Positions 30,716 to 38,322 of a DNA stretch of 64,000 nucleotides are shown in pieces; the first letter of the stretch is position 1; the number at the start of each line of letters is the position of its first letter. The translations under genes and the position numbers were made by a program. The notes under the pieces are model-generated. The model was not told where the DNA came from. It did not search any database and saw only the letters and a list, made by a program, of their open reading frames with translations. Source of the stretch: Cupriavidus numazuensis. GTDB lineage: Bacteria; Pseudomonadota; Gammaproteobacteria; Burkholderiales; Burkholderiaceae. The stretch spans positions 186,001-250,000 of the forward strand of contig NZ_CAJPVI010000002.1 in NCBI RefSeq assembly GCF_905397435.1. The letters run 5' to 3'.

Positions 30716-32689
30716 ATGCTGGAAAAATTGCGGGCGCATCAAGCGCCTGCACAACTTGTGGAGTCGATGGTGGGGCGTATGGCGGCAGGGTATAGGCCAG
30801 ATATAGACGGATTGAGGGCGTTGGCCATTATCCCCGTCATCCTGTTTCACTTCAGGGCGGATAAGTATTTCCCAGGCGGGTTCGTTGGGGTCGATATATT
30901 TTTCGTGATATCCGGCTACTTGATAACCAAGATACTGCATGAGGAAATATCCCGCGGAAAATACAGTGTCACTGGATTTTACGCCAGACGAGCGCGCCGC
31001 ATTCTGCCTGCGCTATTTGTAGTCCTGGCAGCCACTCTTGCCGCAGCAATGCTGATGGGTTTCCCGTCTGATGTGGCGCGCATCGCCCGCACCACCGTCG
31101 CTGCAGTGATGTCAGTATCGAATGTAGCGTTCTACATGTCGAGCGGCTATTTTGATTCGAAAGCGGCAGCGAGCCCTCTATTGCACACGTGGTCGCTCTC
31201 GGTCGAAGAGCAGTTCTATGTGGCTTTTCCGCTATTGATGTACGCTCTTCGCAAGAGAACGCACCGGAGCAGGGTGGCGGTGATCAGTGGCGTAGCGCTC
31301 GCCAGTTTCGCGTGGGCGGTGTGGCTGGTGGATGTCGATGCATCTGCCGCCTTCTACTTGGTTCCATCGCGCGCGTGGGAGCTAATGCTTGGCTCGCTGC
31401 TAGCGGTCGGCGCAATACCCATCATTCGCAGCAGGTGGGTTGTCGAGTTGCTTGGGGTGCTAGGCCTGGCGCTCATCGCGGCCAGCATCCTTCTGATCAG
31501 CCAAAAGACGCCGTTCCCAGGGTTGGCAGCGGTGCCCCCGTGCTTGGGTGCTGCACTACTCATCTATGCAGGCTCCGCGTTCCGCACCCGCGCGACTGCA
31601 ATCCTTGAATCGCCCATCTTTCGCTTTGTTGGGTTGATTTCGTATTCCCTGTACTTGTGGCACTGGCCAATCTGGGTCTTCTTCTGCGACGCGTTCCGGA
31701 TACCGACCATTAAGCAGCGCATCGCGCTTTTGGTGCTGTGTGGTGTTGTGGCGTGGCTGTCCTACCTGCTCATTGAGAAGCCGTTCCGTCGCTCGGCGCA
31801 AGGCGGAGGTAACCGCCGTCCACTGACCTTTGCGGCCATTGGGGCAGCGAGCATGTGTGCGATCGCGATTTCTGCGGCGCTGGTTAGTGCGGCAAGAACG
31901 ACCTTGCCGCACAGTGTCGAAGCCACGCTTGCGTACCTGGATTACGATGCGACGAAATCGATGCGCCGCGGGGAGTGCTTCATTGATGACGATGCAAAGA
32001 GACCCGTTGACTTAGCGGCAGGCGATTGCCTGAAGGTTTCGCCCGACAAGGAAAATGTGCTGCTTCTCGGCGATAGTCATGCGGCGCACTTGTGGGGCGG
32101 TTTTTCAGCGTCTCGGCCCGATGTGAACTTTATGCAGGCGACGGTGCCTGCGTGTAAGCCAATCCTAAGTGCCTCGTCCTCCCATCATTGCAATGAGGTG
32201 ATGCGCTACGTGTTTGAGAAGTTCTTGCCGGCACAGCGGGTCGACGTCATCCTGCTTTCTGCGCGTTGGGGTGATCAGGACGCCGCCGGCATCTTGGAGT
32301 CGGTCAACCGGCTCCGTCAATACAGCGACCGAGTTGTGGTCATCGGGCCGACAGCCGAGTACGACCAGGTTTTCCCGCGGCTTCTGGCGCGCAGCATTCG
32401 CTCTGGAGACTCTGGATTGGTGGCGCGACATCTGCGGCCTGAGCAGGAAAAAATGGATGCCAAATTTGCGGTGCTACCGTTGCCGAGCGGAGTGCAGTAT
32501 GTCTCGGCTTACCAGGCTCTCTGTGAGGGTGGGTGTGTGGCCTGGGCAGAGAATGGGGTGCCACTGCTGTTTGACGATAACCATCTGACGGAGGCTGGCG
32601 CGCGCCTCCTCGGCGATCGGGTTCTGGGATTTATTACGCCTCGTATGCAAGTGCGAACGCACGACAGCCCAGCCGATCCAGCCAGTTAA
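30716..32689 (+). CDS. O-antigen acyltransferase (AT3-SGNH fusion)
   Basis: 657 residues from ATG 30716. Residues 20-350 form the membrane AT3 domain: YRPDIDGLRALAIIPVILFH, GGFVGVDIFFVISGYLITKI, FYARRARRILPALFVV, and about ten hydrophobic spans. The C-terminal part is a periplasmic SGNH domain with LLLGDSHAAHLWGGF (GDSH) and LFDDNHLTEAGARLL (catalytic D and H). Proteins of this type O-acetylate LPS or other surface sugars; phage copies such as those of Shigella and Salmonella phages change serotype. Placed beside a beta-helix tailspike, and flanked by terminators, it is a lysogenic-conversion gene that may block superinfection. Confidence 0.9.
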   Translation: MLEKLRAHQAPAQLVESMVGRMAAGYRPDIDGLRALAIIPVILFHFRADKYFPGGFVGVDIFFVISGYLITKILHEEISRGKYSVTGFYARRARRILPALFVVLAATLAAAMLMGFPSDVARIARTTVAAVMSVSNVAFYMSSGYFDSKAAASPLLHTWSLSVEEQFYVAFPLLMYALRKRTHRSRVAVISGVALASFAWAVWLVDVDASAAFYLVPSRAWELMLGSLLAVGAIPIIRSRWVVELLGVLGLALIAASILLISQKTPFPGLAAVPPCLGAALLIYAGSAFRTRATAILESPIFRFVGLISYSLYLWHWPIWVFFCDAFRIPTIKQRIALLVLCGVVAWLSYLLIEKPFRRSAQGGGNRRPLTFAAIGAASMCAIAISAALVSAARTTLPHSVEATLAYLDYDATKSMRRGECFIDDDAKRPVDLAAGDCLKVSPDKENVLLLGDSHAAHLWGGFSASRPDVNFMQATVPACKPILSASSSHHCNEVMRYVFEKFLPAQRVDVILLSARWGDQDAAGILESVNRLRQYSDRVVVIGPTAEYDQVFPRLLARSIRSGDSGLVARHLRPEQEKMDAKFAVLPLPSGVQYVSAYQALCEGGCVAWAENGVPLLFDDNHLTEAGARLLGDRVLGFITPRMQVRTHDSPADPAS

Positions 32690-32707
32690 GGCCACTGAAG
32701 ATCAAGT

Positions 32708-32736
32708 AAAAAAAGCCACCTCCGGTGGCTTTTTTA
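32708..32736. terminator. Bidirectional terminator
   Basis: A-run, GCCACC-TCC-GGTGGC hairpin and T-run (32708-32736) work on both strands. It ends the acyltransferase transcript from the left and that of the reverse-strand membrane-protein gene from the right. Confidence 0.88.
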
Positions 32737-32937
32737 TTTCGGCGATATGCGAACCAGCTTCGTTTTCAGGGGCCACGGCTTTGATGCGAGGATCCAGATG
32801 CAAGCCAGAGGCCCAAGCAGAGGGATAAGCGCCAGATAAGCATATCCAGAGCCAAAGCGTGCCTCACGGAAGATCGCCCGGAAGGGAAAGAACCACAGAG
32901 CCTCGAAGACGAGGAAGCCAAATAGGTAGACCGCCAT
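32734..32937 (-). CDS. Small membrane protein, accessory
   Basis: 67 residues from ATG 32937 (a GTG at 32940 is also possible). Two hydrophobic segments (VYLFGFLVFEALWFFPF, about 3-19, and YAYLALIPLLGPLACIWILA, about 33-52) and a basic C-terminus. No family recognised. It lies within the reverse-strand accessory block between late genes; it may be a superinfection-immunity or anti-phage gene. Its last bases overlap the bidirectional terminator. Confidence 0.55.
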   Translation of the reverse strand: MAVYLFGFLVFEALWFFPFRAIFREARFGSGYAYLALIPLLGPLACIWILASKPWPLKTKLVRISPK

Positions 32938-32940
32938 CAC

Positions 32941-33206
32941 CGCACCCGATATTTGTGATGTGACCCATGCGCAACTCTTTTGTGCTGTGCATGCGGCCTA
33001 CATCAGATTGTAGTTTTTGTTACTTCTGGCATTTTACCCGCAACGCAGCAGCAGAATCAGGATGCAGAGAATTCGGGCGAAGGCGGTCAGTTTGATGGGT
33101 CCTCAGTGGTGCGGCCGGTCCAAGTGTCAGCCGCTTGAGGACGATTGTCCGGACTCCAGGCGCTGGACTCCCTCTTGTGGGTCCTTCGTGCGATCTGATC
33201 ACGCGT
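32941..33206. other. Gap between two reverse-strand accessory genes
   Basis: 266 bases with no convincing gene. It should contain the promoter of the membrane-protein gene; an AT-rich patch at 32981-33031 is lower in GC than the surrounding genes. No hairpin with a T-run was seen. Confidence 0.35.
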
Positions 33207-33902
33207 CTACGCGCCGAAACCGATCCACTCTAGGTCTTCCCACCGCCGGCAGTACTTCCTTGCTCCTGGCGCGTTCACGATGCGAGGGCGGTCAGCGACA
33301 TGGTCGACTTCCCAGACTACCCGGTACTCACACTCAGCATGGAAATCAGAATGCTTGATGAAATAGGCGTCTTCGGTCAGCATCGTTGAGAACGCTTGCT
33401 GCACTGCACCTTGATCTAGCTTGCTGGGATCGCTTGTCTCTTCATTGCACCCAAAGTCGATGTGCCCTAGATCGGACTCAATTGCACGATAACCTTGATA
33501 GCTGCAAGGACCTTGGACAGTGCGCCGGAAGCCAGGCAGGACGTTCGCCACCTCGCGAGCAAATGCTACTGGATCAGTTATTACGATGCCAGAATCCGCC
33601 CCAAACTTGTTCCGTGTCGAAACTGATGGATTCACGCTGCCGCAAAGCGCATACGCGCTTTCACCAAAGCCAGCGTCCATCAGGACCGTTTGTCCGCCAC
33701 CACGATCGGTCCGGTGAACCAAGGTCACAGCCCCCTCTGCCCCGTCAAATCGGGTTTCATCAGGGTGACTCGCGAAATGCAGGAAGCTGCCGAGTAGCAA
33801 TTCTCCTGTCTCGAAGAATTTATCGACGTACTGCTTCTGCAGGAATCGATATACGCGCGGCGTCCTTACGCCAAAGCGCGGCTCAATTGATACCAGTGGC
33901 AT
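33207..33902 (-). CDS. Accessory protein, unknown (DUF2971-like impression)
   Basis: 231 residues. N-terminal segment VYRFLQKQYVDKFFETGELL, LGSFLHFASHPDETRFDGAE resembles the start of DUF2971-like proteins (Y-x-F ... F...G...L.S...F....DE). The middle has a strand-rich region (NKFGADSGIVITDPVAFARE) and the end a CEYRVVWEVD segment, a motif that also occurs in DUF2971-like proteins (EYRIV). Function unknown; these proteins are common on mobile islands. It reads against the late operon, so it has its own promoter near 33903-34060 and may be expressed in the lysogen. Confidence 0.7.
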   Translation of the reverse strand: MPLVSIEPRFGVRTPRVYRFLQKQYVDKFFETGELLLGSFLHFASHPDETRFDGAEGAVTLVHRTDRGGGQTVLMDAGFGESAYALCGSVNPSVSTRNKFGADSGIVITDPVAFAREVANVLPGFRRTVQGPCSYQGYRAIESDLGHIDFGCNEETSDPSKLDQGAVQQAFSTMLTEDAYFIKHSDFHAECEYRVVWEVDHVADRPRIVNAPGARKYCRRWEDLEWIGFGA

Positions 33903-34077
33903 TTCGTCTCCTAGTGAGGGGTGCCAACTCTATCAGAGCAAGCGCTGCACGACTCGAATTGCTCCCCACCCCCTAGCATCTCCACCAACCCCCAAGCCGG
34001 TTCCCGTGCTGCCCGGATAGGCAGACTGGCTAAGGGATTGAACCTCGCAGCCAACGCGATACGTGGAGTGGAGTGGA

Positions 34078-35115
34078 ATGCAAATCGACCTGAACGACCC
34101 TGAGGCACTACTGAAGGCATTCGCTGACGCCGAGAGCGGCAAGGACATCGCACCGGAAAGTGCGGCGGCCGACACCGGTGCGGCAGAAGCGGAGGCAGCA
34201 AAAGCAGCCCAGGAAGCAGCCGAAGTGGCAGCAGCTGCAGAGGCGGCCAAGGCAAAGGAAACGAGCCAAGGCGCGGCAGGCGATTCGACGCAGGACGACG
34301 AGAGCAAAGCGGAAGGTGTGCTTGCCCGTGATGGCAAGAACGTCATTCCGTATTCGGTGCTACGAGGCGAGCGAGAGCGCGCGGCACGGGCCGAGCAATT
34401 GGCCAAGGATGCCGAGGCGCAGATCGCAGACCTCAAGGCGCAGCTAGCAGCCGGAAACCAAGGGGCGACACCTGGTGAGTCCGCCCGCACCACTGGCGCA
34501 GCAACCGAAGCCGAGGCTCTGTCCGACGAGGAACTGGAGGCGATCCGAGAGGATTTCCCCACCATGTACAAGGCACTGAAGGCGCAACAAGCGACCCTCG
34601 CTGCCTTGCAAACGAAGCTGCAGCCTGTAGAGCAGGAGCGCGAGCAGCGCGTGCGCACCGAGGCAGAAGAGCGGGAGATTGCTATCCGCGACGCCATCGA
34701 CGCAACGCCCAAGCTGGCGCACATCCAGGCCAACGATCCGAAGCTCTTCGCCGCCGCCCAGCGTTTCGACACTGTGCTTCGACAAGACCCGGATTGGGCC
34801 GGCAAGACGCTGGCTGAACGCTTCGCCCACGTGGTGACCCTCATCGAGACGACGCACGGCGCAATCGAAATCCCAGGCGCGAAACAGTCCCCACCACAAA
34901 AGACGCCGGAAGAACTGAAGAAGGAAGCGGAGGCAGCGGCCAAGACGTCGGCCAAGCCCAGCGTGCCGACTTCGCTTTCGGACTTCCCGGCCGGTTCGCC
35001 GCCCGCCGCCAGCGAGCAGGATGCACTCGAGAAGATGACTCATGCCCAAATCGCTGACAAGTTCGCGCGGATGACACCGGACCAAATGGAAGCCTATCTC
35101 AACAGCATTCAGTGA
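34078..35115 (+). CDS. Scaffolding protein
   Basis: 345 residues from ATG 34078, preceded by GGAGTGGAGTGGA. Acidic, helical and low in complexity: MQIDLNDPEALLKAFADAES, an Ala/Glu-rich stretch, then VLARDGKNVIPYSVLRGERE, a coiled-coil (EQREQRVRTEAEEREIAIRD type) and a basic/Pro C-terminal tail ending MTPDQMEAYLNSIQ. The segment KNVIPYSVLRGER is characteristic of scaffold proteins lying before N4-gp56-type capsid genes. It shapes the prohead and leaves or is lost before packaging. Confidence 0.85.
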   Translation: MQIDLNDPEALLKAFADAESGKDIAPESAAADTGAAEAEAAKAAQEAAEVAAAAEAAKAKETSQGAAGDSTQDDESKAEGVLARDGKNVIPYSVLRGERERAARAEQLAKDAEAQIADLKAQLAAGNQGATPGESARTTGAATEAEALSDEELEAIREDFPTMYKALKAQQATLAALQTKLQPVEQEREQRVRTEAEEREIAIRDAIDATPKLAHIQANDPKLFAAAQRFDTVLRQDPDWAGKTLAERFAHVVTLIETTHGAIEIPGAKQSPPQKTPEELKKEAEAAAKTSAKPSVPTSLSDFPAGSPPAASEQDALEKMTHAQIADKFARMTPDQMEAYLNSIQ

Positions 35116-35126
35116 GGATTTGAGCT

Positions 35127-36395
35127 ATGTCCACTGTTATCCCGTTTGGTAGCCCGCTCGCCCGAAAGATGTATTCGGTCGGCCTGTTCTCCAAGGTTCA
35201 GCACGAACCCGGCTTTATGAATCTGCTCTCCGGCGAGATGCCGAAGGAAGGCGGGTTCGCAGCCAAAGCCAAGGGCCAAACCAGCCCTGACTACCCGGTC
35301 GTCAAGTGCGGCGACCTCAGCAAGGGCGCTGGCGACTCTGTCTCCATCGACCTGTTCAACCAGCTCAGCGGCAAGCCGGTGATGGGCGACAAGCGCGTCG
35401 AAGGTCGGATGATGAATCTGACCTACTCGAGCATGGACGTGAAAATCGACCAGCTCCGCGGCGGCGCCGACTCGGGCGGCCGCATGACCCAGAAGCGCAC
35501 CACCCACAACCTGCGCGGCATCGCCATGGCGAGCCTGCACAACTGGGGCGCGCGCGTCGAAGACCAGACCACTCTGGTGCACCTGGCCGGCGCTCGCGGC
35601 GACCAGATCACCAGCGACTGGGTTGTGCCGCTGCAGTCCGATGCGGACTTCGCCGAGATCATGGTCAACGCGATCAAGGCGCCGACCAAGAACCGCTACT
35701 ACGCCGCCGGCGATGCCACTGGCCCGACTGACCTCGGCACCAACGACGCGCTGACCTTCCAGGACATCGAGCGCATCATCGCCCAATTGCGCGAATCGAC
35801 CGTACGCCTGCAGTCGGTCAAGGTGAAGGGCGACGACCGCGCCTGGAACGATCCGCTGTGGGTCATGTTCGTGAGCGAGCGTGTGTGGCTGTATCTGAAG
35901 TCGCGCACCAGCCAGACGGTGTGGCGTCAGGCCGTGCAGAACGCCTTCGAGCGCAAGAAGGCAGGCGTCAACCATCCGCTGTTCGACTCGTACGAGACGA
36001 TCATGTGGGATGGCCTGCTGATCAAGCGCATGAACCGCTACGCCATCCGCTTCAACACCGGCTCGAATGTGGTGGTGGATACCGGCGGCACCGACGGCAA
36101 GACGTACACGGAATCGACCGTGACGGCTGCAACGGACATCGACCGCTCGATCATCGTGGGCGCCCAGGCGCTGGCGAAGGCCTACGGCAAGACCGACTCC
36201 GACTACTTCTATGACTGGTCGGAAGAGAAGGTTGACCACGGCAACTCGATCGAGATCGTGAGCGCGGCCATGGGTGGTACGGCCAAGATCCGCTTCAAGG
36301 TCGACGGCGCCGACACCGACCACGGCGTGGCGGTGGTCGACTCGTACGCCCCGGACATCGCCTCGGCAGCCGGTCGCACTCTGCTGGCCTCGTAA
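35127..36395 (+). CDS. Major capsid protein, N4-gp56 family
   Basis: 422 residues. Family features: an N-terminal arm, MSTVIPFGSPLARKMYSVGL, then QTSPDYPVVKCGDLSKGAGD, VSIDLFNQLSGKPVMGDKRV, EGRMMNLTYSSMDVKIDQLR, WVMFVSERVWLYLKSRTSQT, and GVNHPLFDSYETIMWDGLLI, ending with GAQALAKAYGKTDSDYFYDW. This pattern is the N4-gp56/DUF4043 capsid type used by podoviruses and some jumbo phages. Twelve bases after the scaffold gene. Confidence 0.92.
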   Translation: MSTVIPFGSPLARKMYSVGLFSKVQHEPGFMNLLSGEMPKEGGFAAKAKGQTSPDYPVVKCGDLSKGAGDSVSIDLFNQLSGKPVMGDKRVEGRMMNLTYSSMDVKIDQLRGGADSGGRMTQKRTTHNLRGIAMASLHNWGARVEDQTTLVHLAGARGDQITSDWVVPLQSDADFAEIMVNAIKAPTKNRYYAAGDATGPTDLGTNDALTFQDIERIIAQLRESTVRLQSVKVKGDDRAWNDPLWVMFVSERVWLYLKSRTSQTVWRQAVQNAFERKKAGVNHPLFDSYETIMWDGLLIKRMNRYAIRFNTGSNVVVDTGGTDGKTYTESTVTAATDIDRSIIVGAQALAKAYGKTDSDYFYDWSEEKVDHGNSIEIVSAAMGGTAKIRFKVDGADTDHGVAVVDSYAPDIASAAGRTLLAS

Positions 36396-36440
36396 TGACA
36401 CAGGGGCGGGCCCAGCGCTCGCCCCAACCGGAGAATCTAC

Positions 36441-36842
36441 ATGGCAACTATCAACGCTCCTACGCTTCAAGACGTGCAGTATTCCGGCGCCGCGCCGCTG
36501 GCGGCTGTCCATGGTGCGGCCGTCCTGGCTGCCGCTCAGATCGCCGACAAGGTCCGTCTGGCTCAACTGCCGGCCGGCGCCAAGGTTGATGACCTGCGCA
36601 TGATCAATGCGGCGCTCGGTGCCAGCACGACCGTGTCGGTTGGCTACGAGTACGTCGACGGCTCGGCCGCCGATGCTGCCGCGTTCCTCGCAGCTACCTC
36701 GACCGTAGCGGCCGCTTCGACCAACATGGCTGTCAAGCCGGTGAAACTGACCAAGGACGCTTACCTGACAGCGACCGTTGGCGGCGGTGCAGCCTCCGGT
36801 GCGCTGGACGTCGTGGCGTTCTACGAGCCGCGCGGCGTCTAA
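36441..36842 (+). CDS. Head decoration-type protein
   Basis: 133 residues: MATINAPTLQDVQYSGAAPL, AAQIADKVRLAQLPAGAKVD, RMINAALGASTTVSVGYEYV, then Ala/Thr-rich strands and ALDVVAFYEPRGV. It is beta-rich, and the pattern K-V-x-L-A-x-L-P-x-G-x-x-V-x-D is common in head-associated proteins coded just after the capsid gene. Likely a capsid-stabilising protein; not proven. Confidence 0.75.
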   Translation: MATINAPTLQDVQYSGAAPLAAVHGAAVLAAAQIADKVRLAQLPAGAKVDDLRMINAALGASTTVSVGYEYVDGSAADAAAFLAATSTVAAASTNMAVKPVKLTKDAYLTATVGGGAASGALDVVAFYEPRGV

Positions 36843-36881
36843 GCCCTGCGGCGCGGCTGCTTCGGCGGCTGCCTAGCGTTC

Positions 36882-36910
36882 ACGGGGCGGCGAGGTGTCG
36901 CCCCGTTTTT
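36882..36910 (+). terminator. Intrinsic terminator downstream of the capsid genes
   Basis: An 8-bp stem (36882-36889 with 36899-36906) and 9-base loop followed by TTTTT. It would allow high expression of the scaffold and capsid genes relative to the downstream head-tail genes. Confidence 0.85.
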
Positions 36911-36930
36911 CATCCACCCTAGGAGTTTTC

Positions 36931-37353
36931 ATGACGGCGATCGTGTTGATTGCGCTGATGTATGTCGGCAAAAAGCCGTGGACGTTCGACAACGTGGCTG
37001 GCTCCGGCAAAGCCTGGGACGGCCCAGGCGACGTCCAAGAGGTGACCGTGAACCAGGCGCGCCGCCTGCTGCAGCATCCTGACCAGTGGGCATTGGCCAA
37101 TCAGGAAGATGCCGCCTTGGTGTCTGGTGAGGTTACCGTTCAGGTTACAGAGCCCAGTGGCAAGACCGTGGAGGTACCCGCCACAGTCCTGAAAAAGCCT
37201 TTCGAGAAGATGAGCAAGCCGGAACTGGCCGCCTACGCGAAGACCGAGCTGAAGCTGGATCTTCTCCCGGCGCTGTCCAAGGCCGCCATGATCAACGCGA
37301 TCGAGGAAGCGCTCAAGGGCCCCGAGCCGATGACGGAAGGCGAGGTCGCCTAA
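36931..37353 (+). CDS. Head-associated protein with C-terminal helical domain
   Basis: 140 residues from ATG 36931 with AGGAG six bases upstream. MTAIVLIALMYVGKKPWTFD, then DVQEVTVNQARRLLQHPDQW, and a C-terminal SAP/HeH-like motif (PFEKMSKPELAAYAKTELKL, LSKAAMINAIEEAL). The N-terminal 'YVGKKP' to 'Q..RLL..P' part is common in small phage head proteins. It could link portal, capsid or DNA. Confidence 0.7.
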   Translation: MTAIVLIALMYVGKKPWTFDNVAGSGKAWDGPGDVQEVTVNQARRLLQHPDQWALANQEDAALVSGEVTVQVTEPSGKTVEVPATVLKKPFEKMSKPELAAYAKTELKLDLLPALSKAAMINAIEEALKGPEPMTEGEVA

Positions 37354-37356
37354 GCC

Positions 37357-37686
37357 ATGGCCACCGTTCAGGAAGTCATCGACCGCGGACGCGAGCCGCT
37401 GAACGATGCGGACAAGGTCCGGTATCCCGATTCCACGCTGCTCAACTACCTGAACGACGGCCTGGCCGAGATCTACACGATTCGGCCGGACCTGCGCTTT
37501 GGCAGCTACGGCACGCCGGTGGCACGCGTCGCGCTAACCGACACCTTCCCGCTGTCCTTCGCGCATGAGGTGGCCATCAAGCACTACATGGTCTACCGGT
37601 CCGAACTGACCGACGACGAGAACGTCAATACGAACCGCGCGGACAAGACCTACCAGCTGTTCACCAAGGCAGTGGCCACGACATGA
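37357..37686 (+). CDS. Head-tail adaptor protein (DUF6682-like)
   Basis: 109 residues: VQEVIDRGREPLNDADKVRY, PDSTLLNYLNDGLAEIYTIR, then FPLSFAHEVAIKHYMVYRSE, and LTDDENVNTNRADKTYQLFT. This matches DUF6682-type adaptors, which bind under the portal of podoviruses. Starts three bases after the preceding stop. Confidence 0.8.
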   Translation: MATVQEVIDRGREPLNDADKVRYPDSTLLNYLNDGLAEIYTIRPDLRFGSYGTPVARVALTDTFPLSFAHEVAIKHYMVYRSELTDDENVNTNRADKTYQLFTKAVATT

Positions 37687-38318
37687 GCACGACCAAGTAC
37701 ACCGACCTGTTCAACGAGGTGCTGCCGGAACTGCCGGGCGTCGGCCAGGATCTGGCGGCGAACGCGATCCGCAACACCATCATCGAGTTCTGCCACGGCT
37801 CTTGGGCGTGGCGGTACTTCATGGACCCGATGCCGGTGCTCGCCAACCTGAACACCTACGAGCTAGACCCGCCGCCGGGCGCGGAGGTGGTGCAGGCGCT
37901 GGTCGTCAAGGTGGACGGCAAGGAATTGCCGCCCTCAAACGAGACGGACGTCACGGCACGGTACCCGCGTTGGCAGACCGAGGCCGGCACGCCGAAGTGC
38001 TACCTGACCGATGACCCGAGCCAGATCATCCTGGCGCCGGTGCCGGACACGAAGATCCCGGGCGGCCTGGTGGTGACCGTGGCGCTACAGCCCACGCGCA
38101 CGTCGACCACGTTTCCTACCTGGATCTGGTCGCGGTATTTCGACGGGCTCGCCGCTGGCGCCAAGGCACGGCTGATGGCCATGCCCGGCAAGCCGTGGAC
38201 GAGCCCGCAACTGTTCCAGCTCTACCGCGGCCAGTTTGAGGCAGCCATGGCTGGCGCCAAGGTGGAATCCCTCAAGAGCCTGTCGCGCGGCGCGCTGCGC
38301 ACCACGTCCTACCACTGA
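37683..38318 (+). CDS. Tail/neck structural protein
   Basis: 211 residues, overlapping the adaptor gene by four bases. Starts MSTTKYTDLFNEVLPELPGV, QDLAANAIRNTIIEFCHGSW; then beta-rich (TYELDPPPGAEVVQALVVKV, GGLVVTVALQPTRTSTTFPT), finishing in a helix (LYRGQFEAAMAGAKVESLKS). The order adaptor, then this protein, then a ~740-residue protein is that of podoviral head-tail connectors such as T7 gp11/gp12. Specific assignment uncertain. Confidence 0.72.
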   Translation: MSTTKYTDLFNEVLPELPGVGQDLAANAIRNTIIEFCHGSWAWRYFMDPMPVLANLNTYELDPPPGAEVVQALVVKVDGKELPPSNETDVTARYPRWQTEAGTPKCYLTDDPSQIILAPVPDTKIPGGLVVTVALQPTRTSTTFPTWIWSRYFDGLAAGAKARLMAMPGKPWTSPQLFQLYRGQFEAAMAGAKVESLKSLSRGALRTTSYH

Positions 38319-38322
38319 GCCC

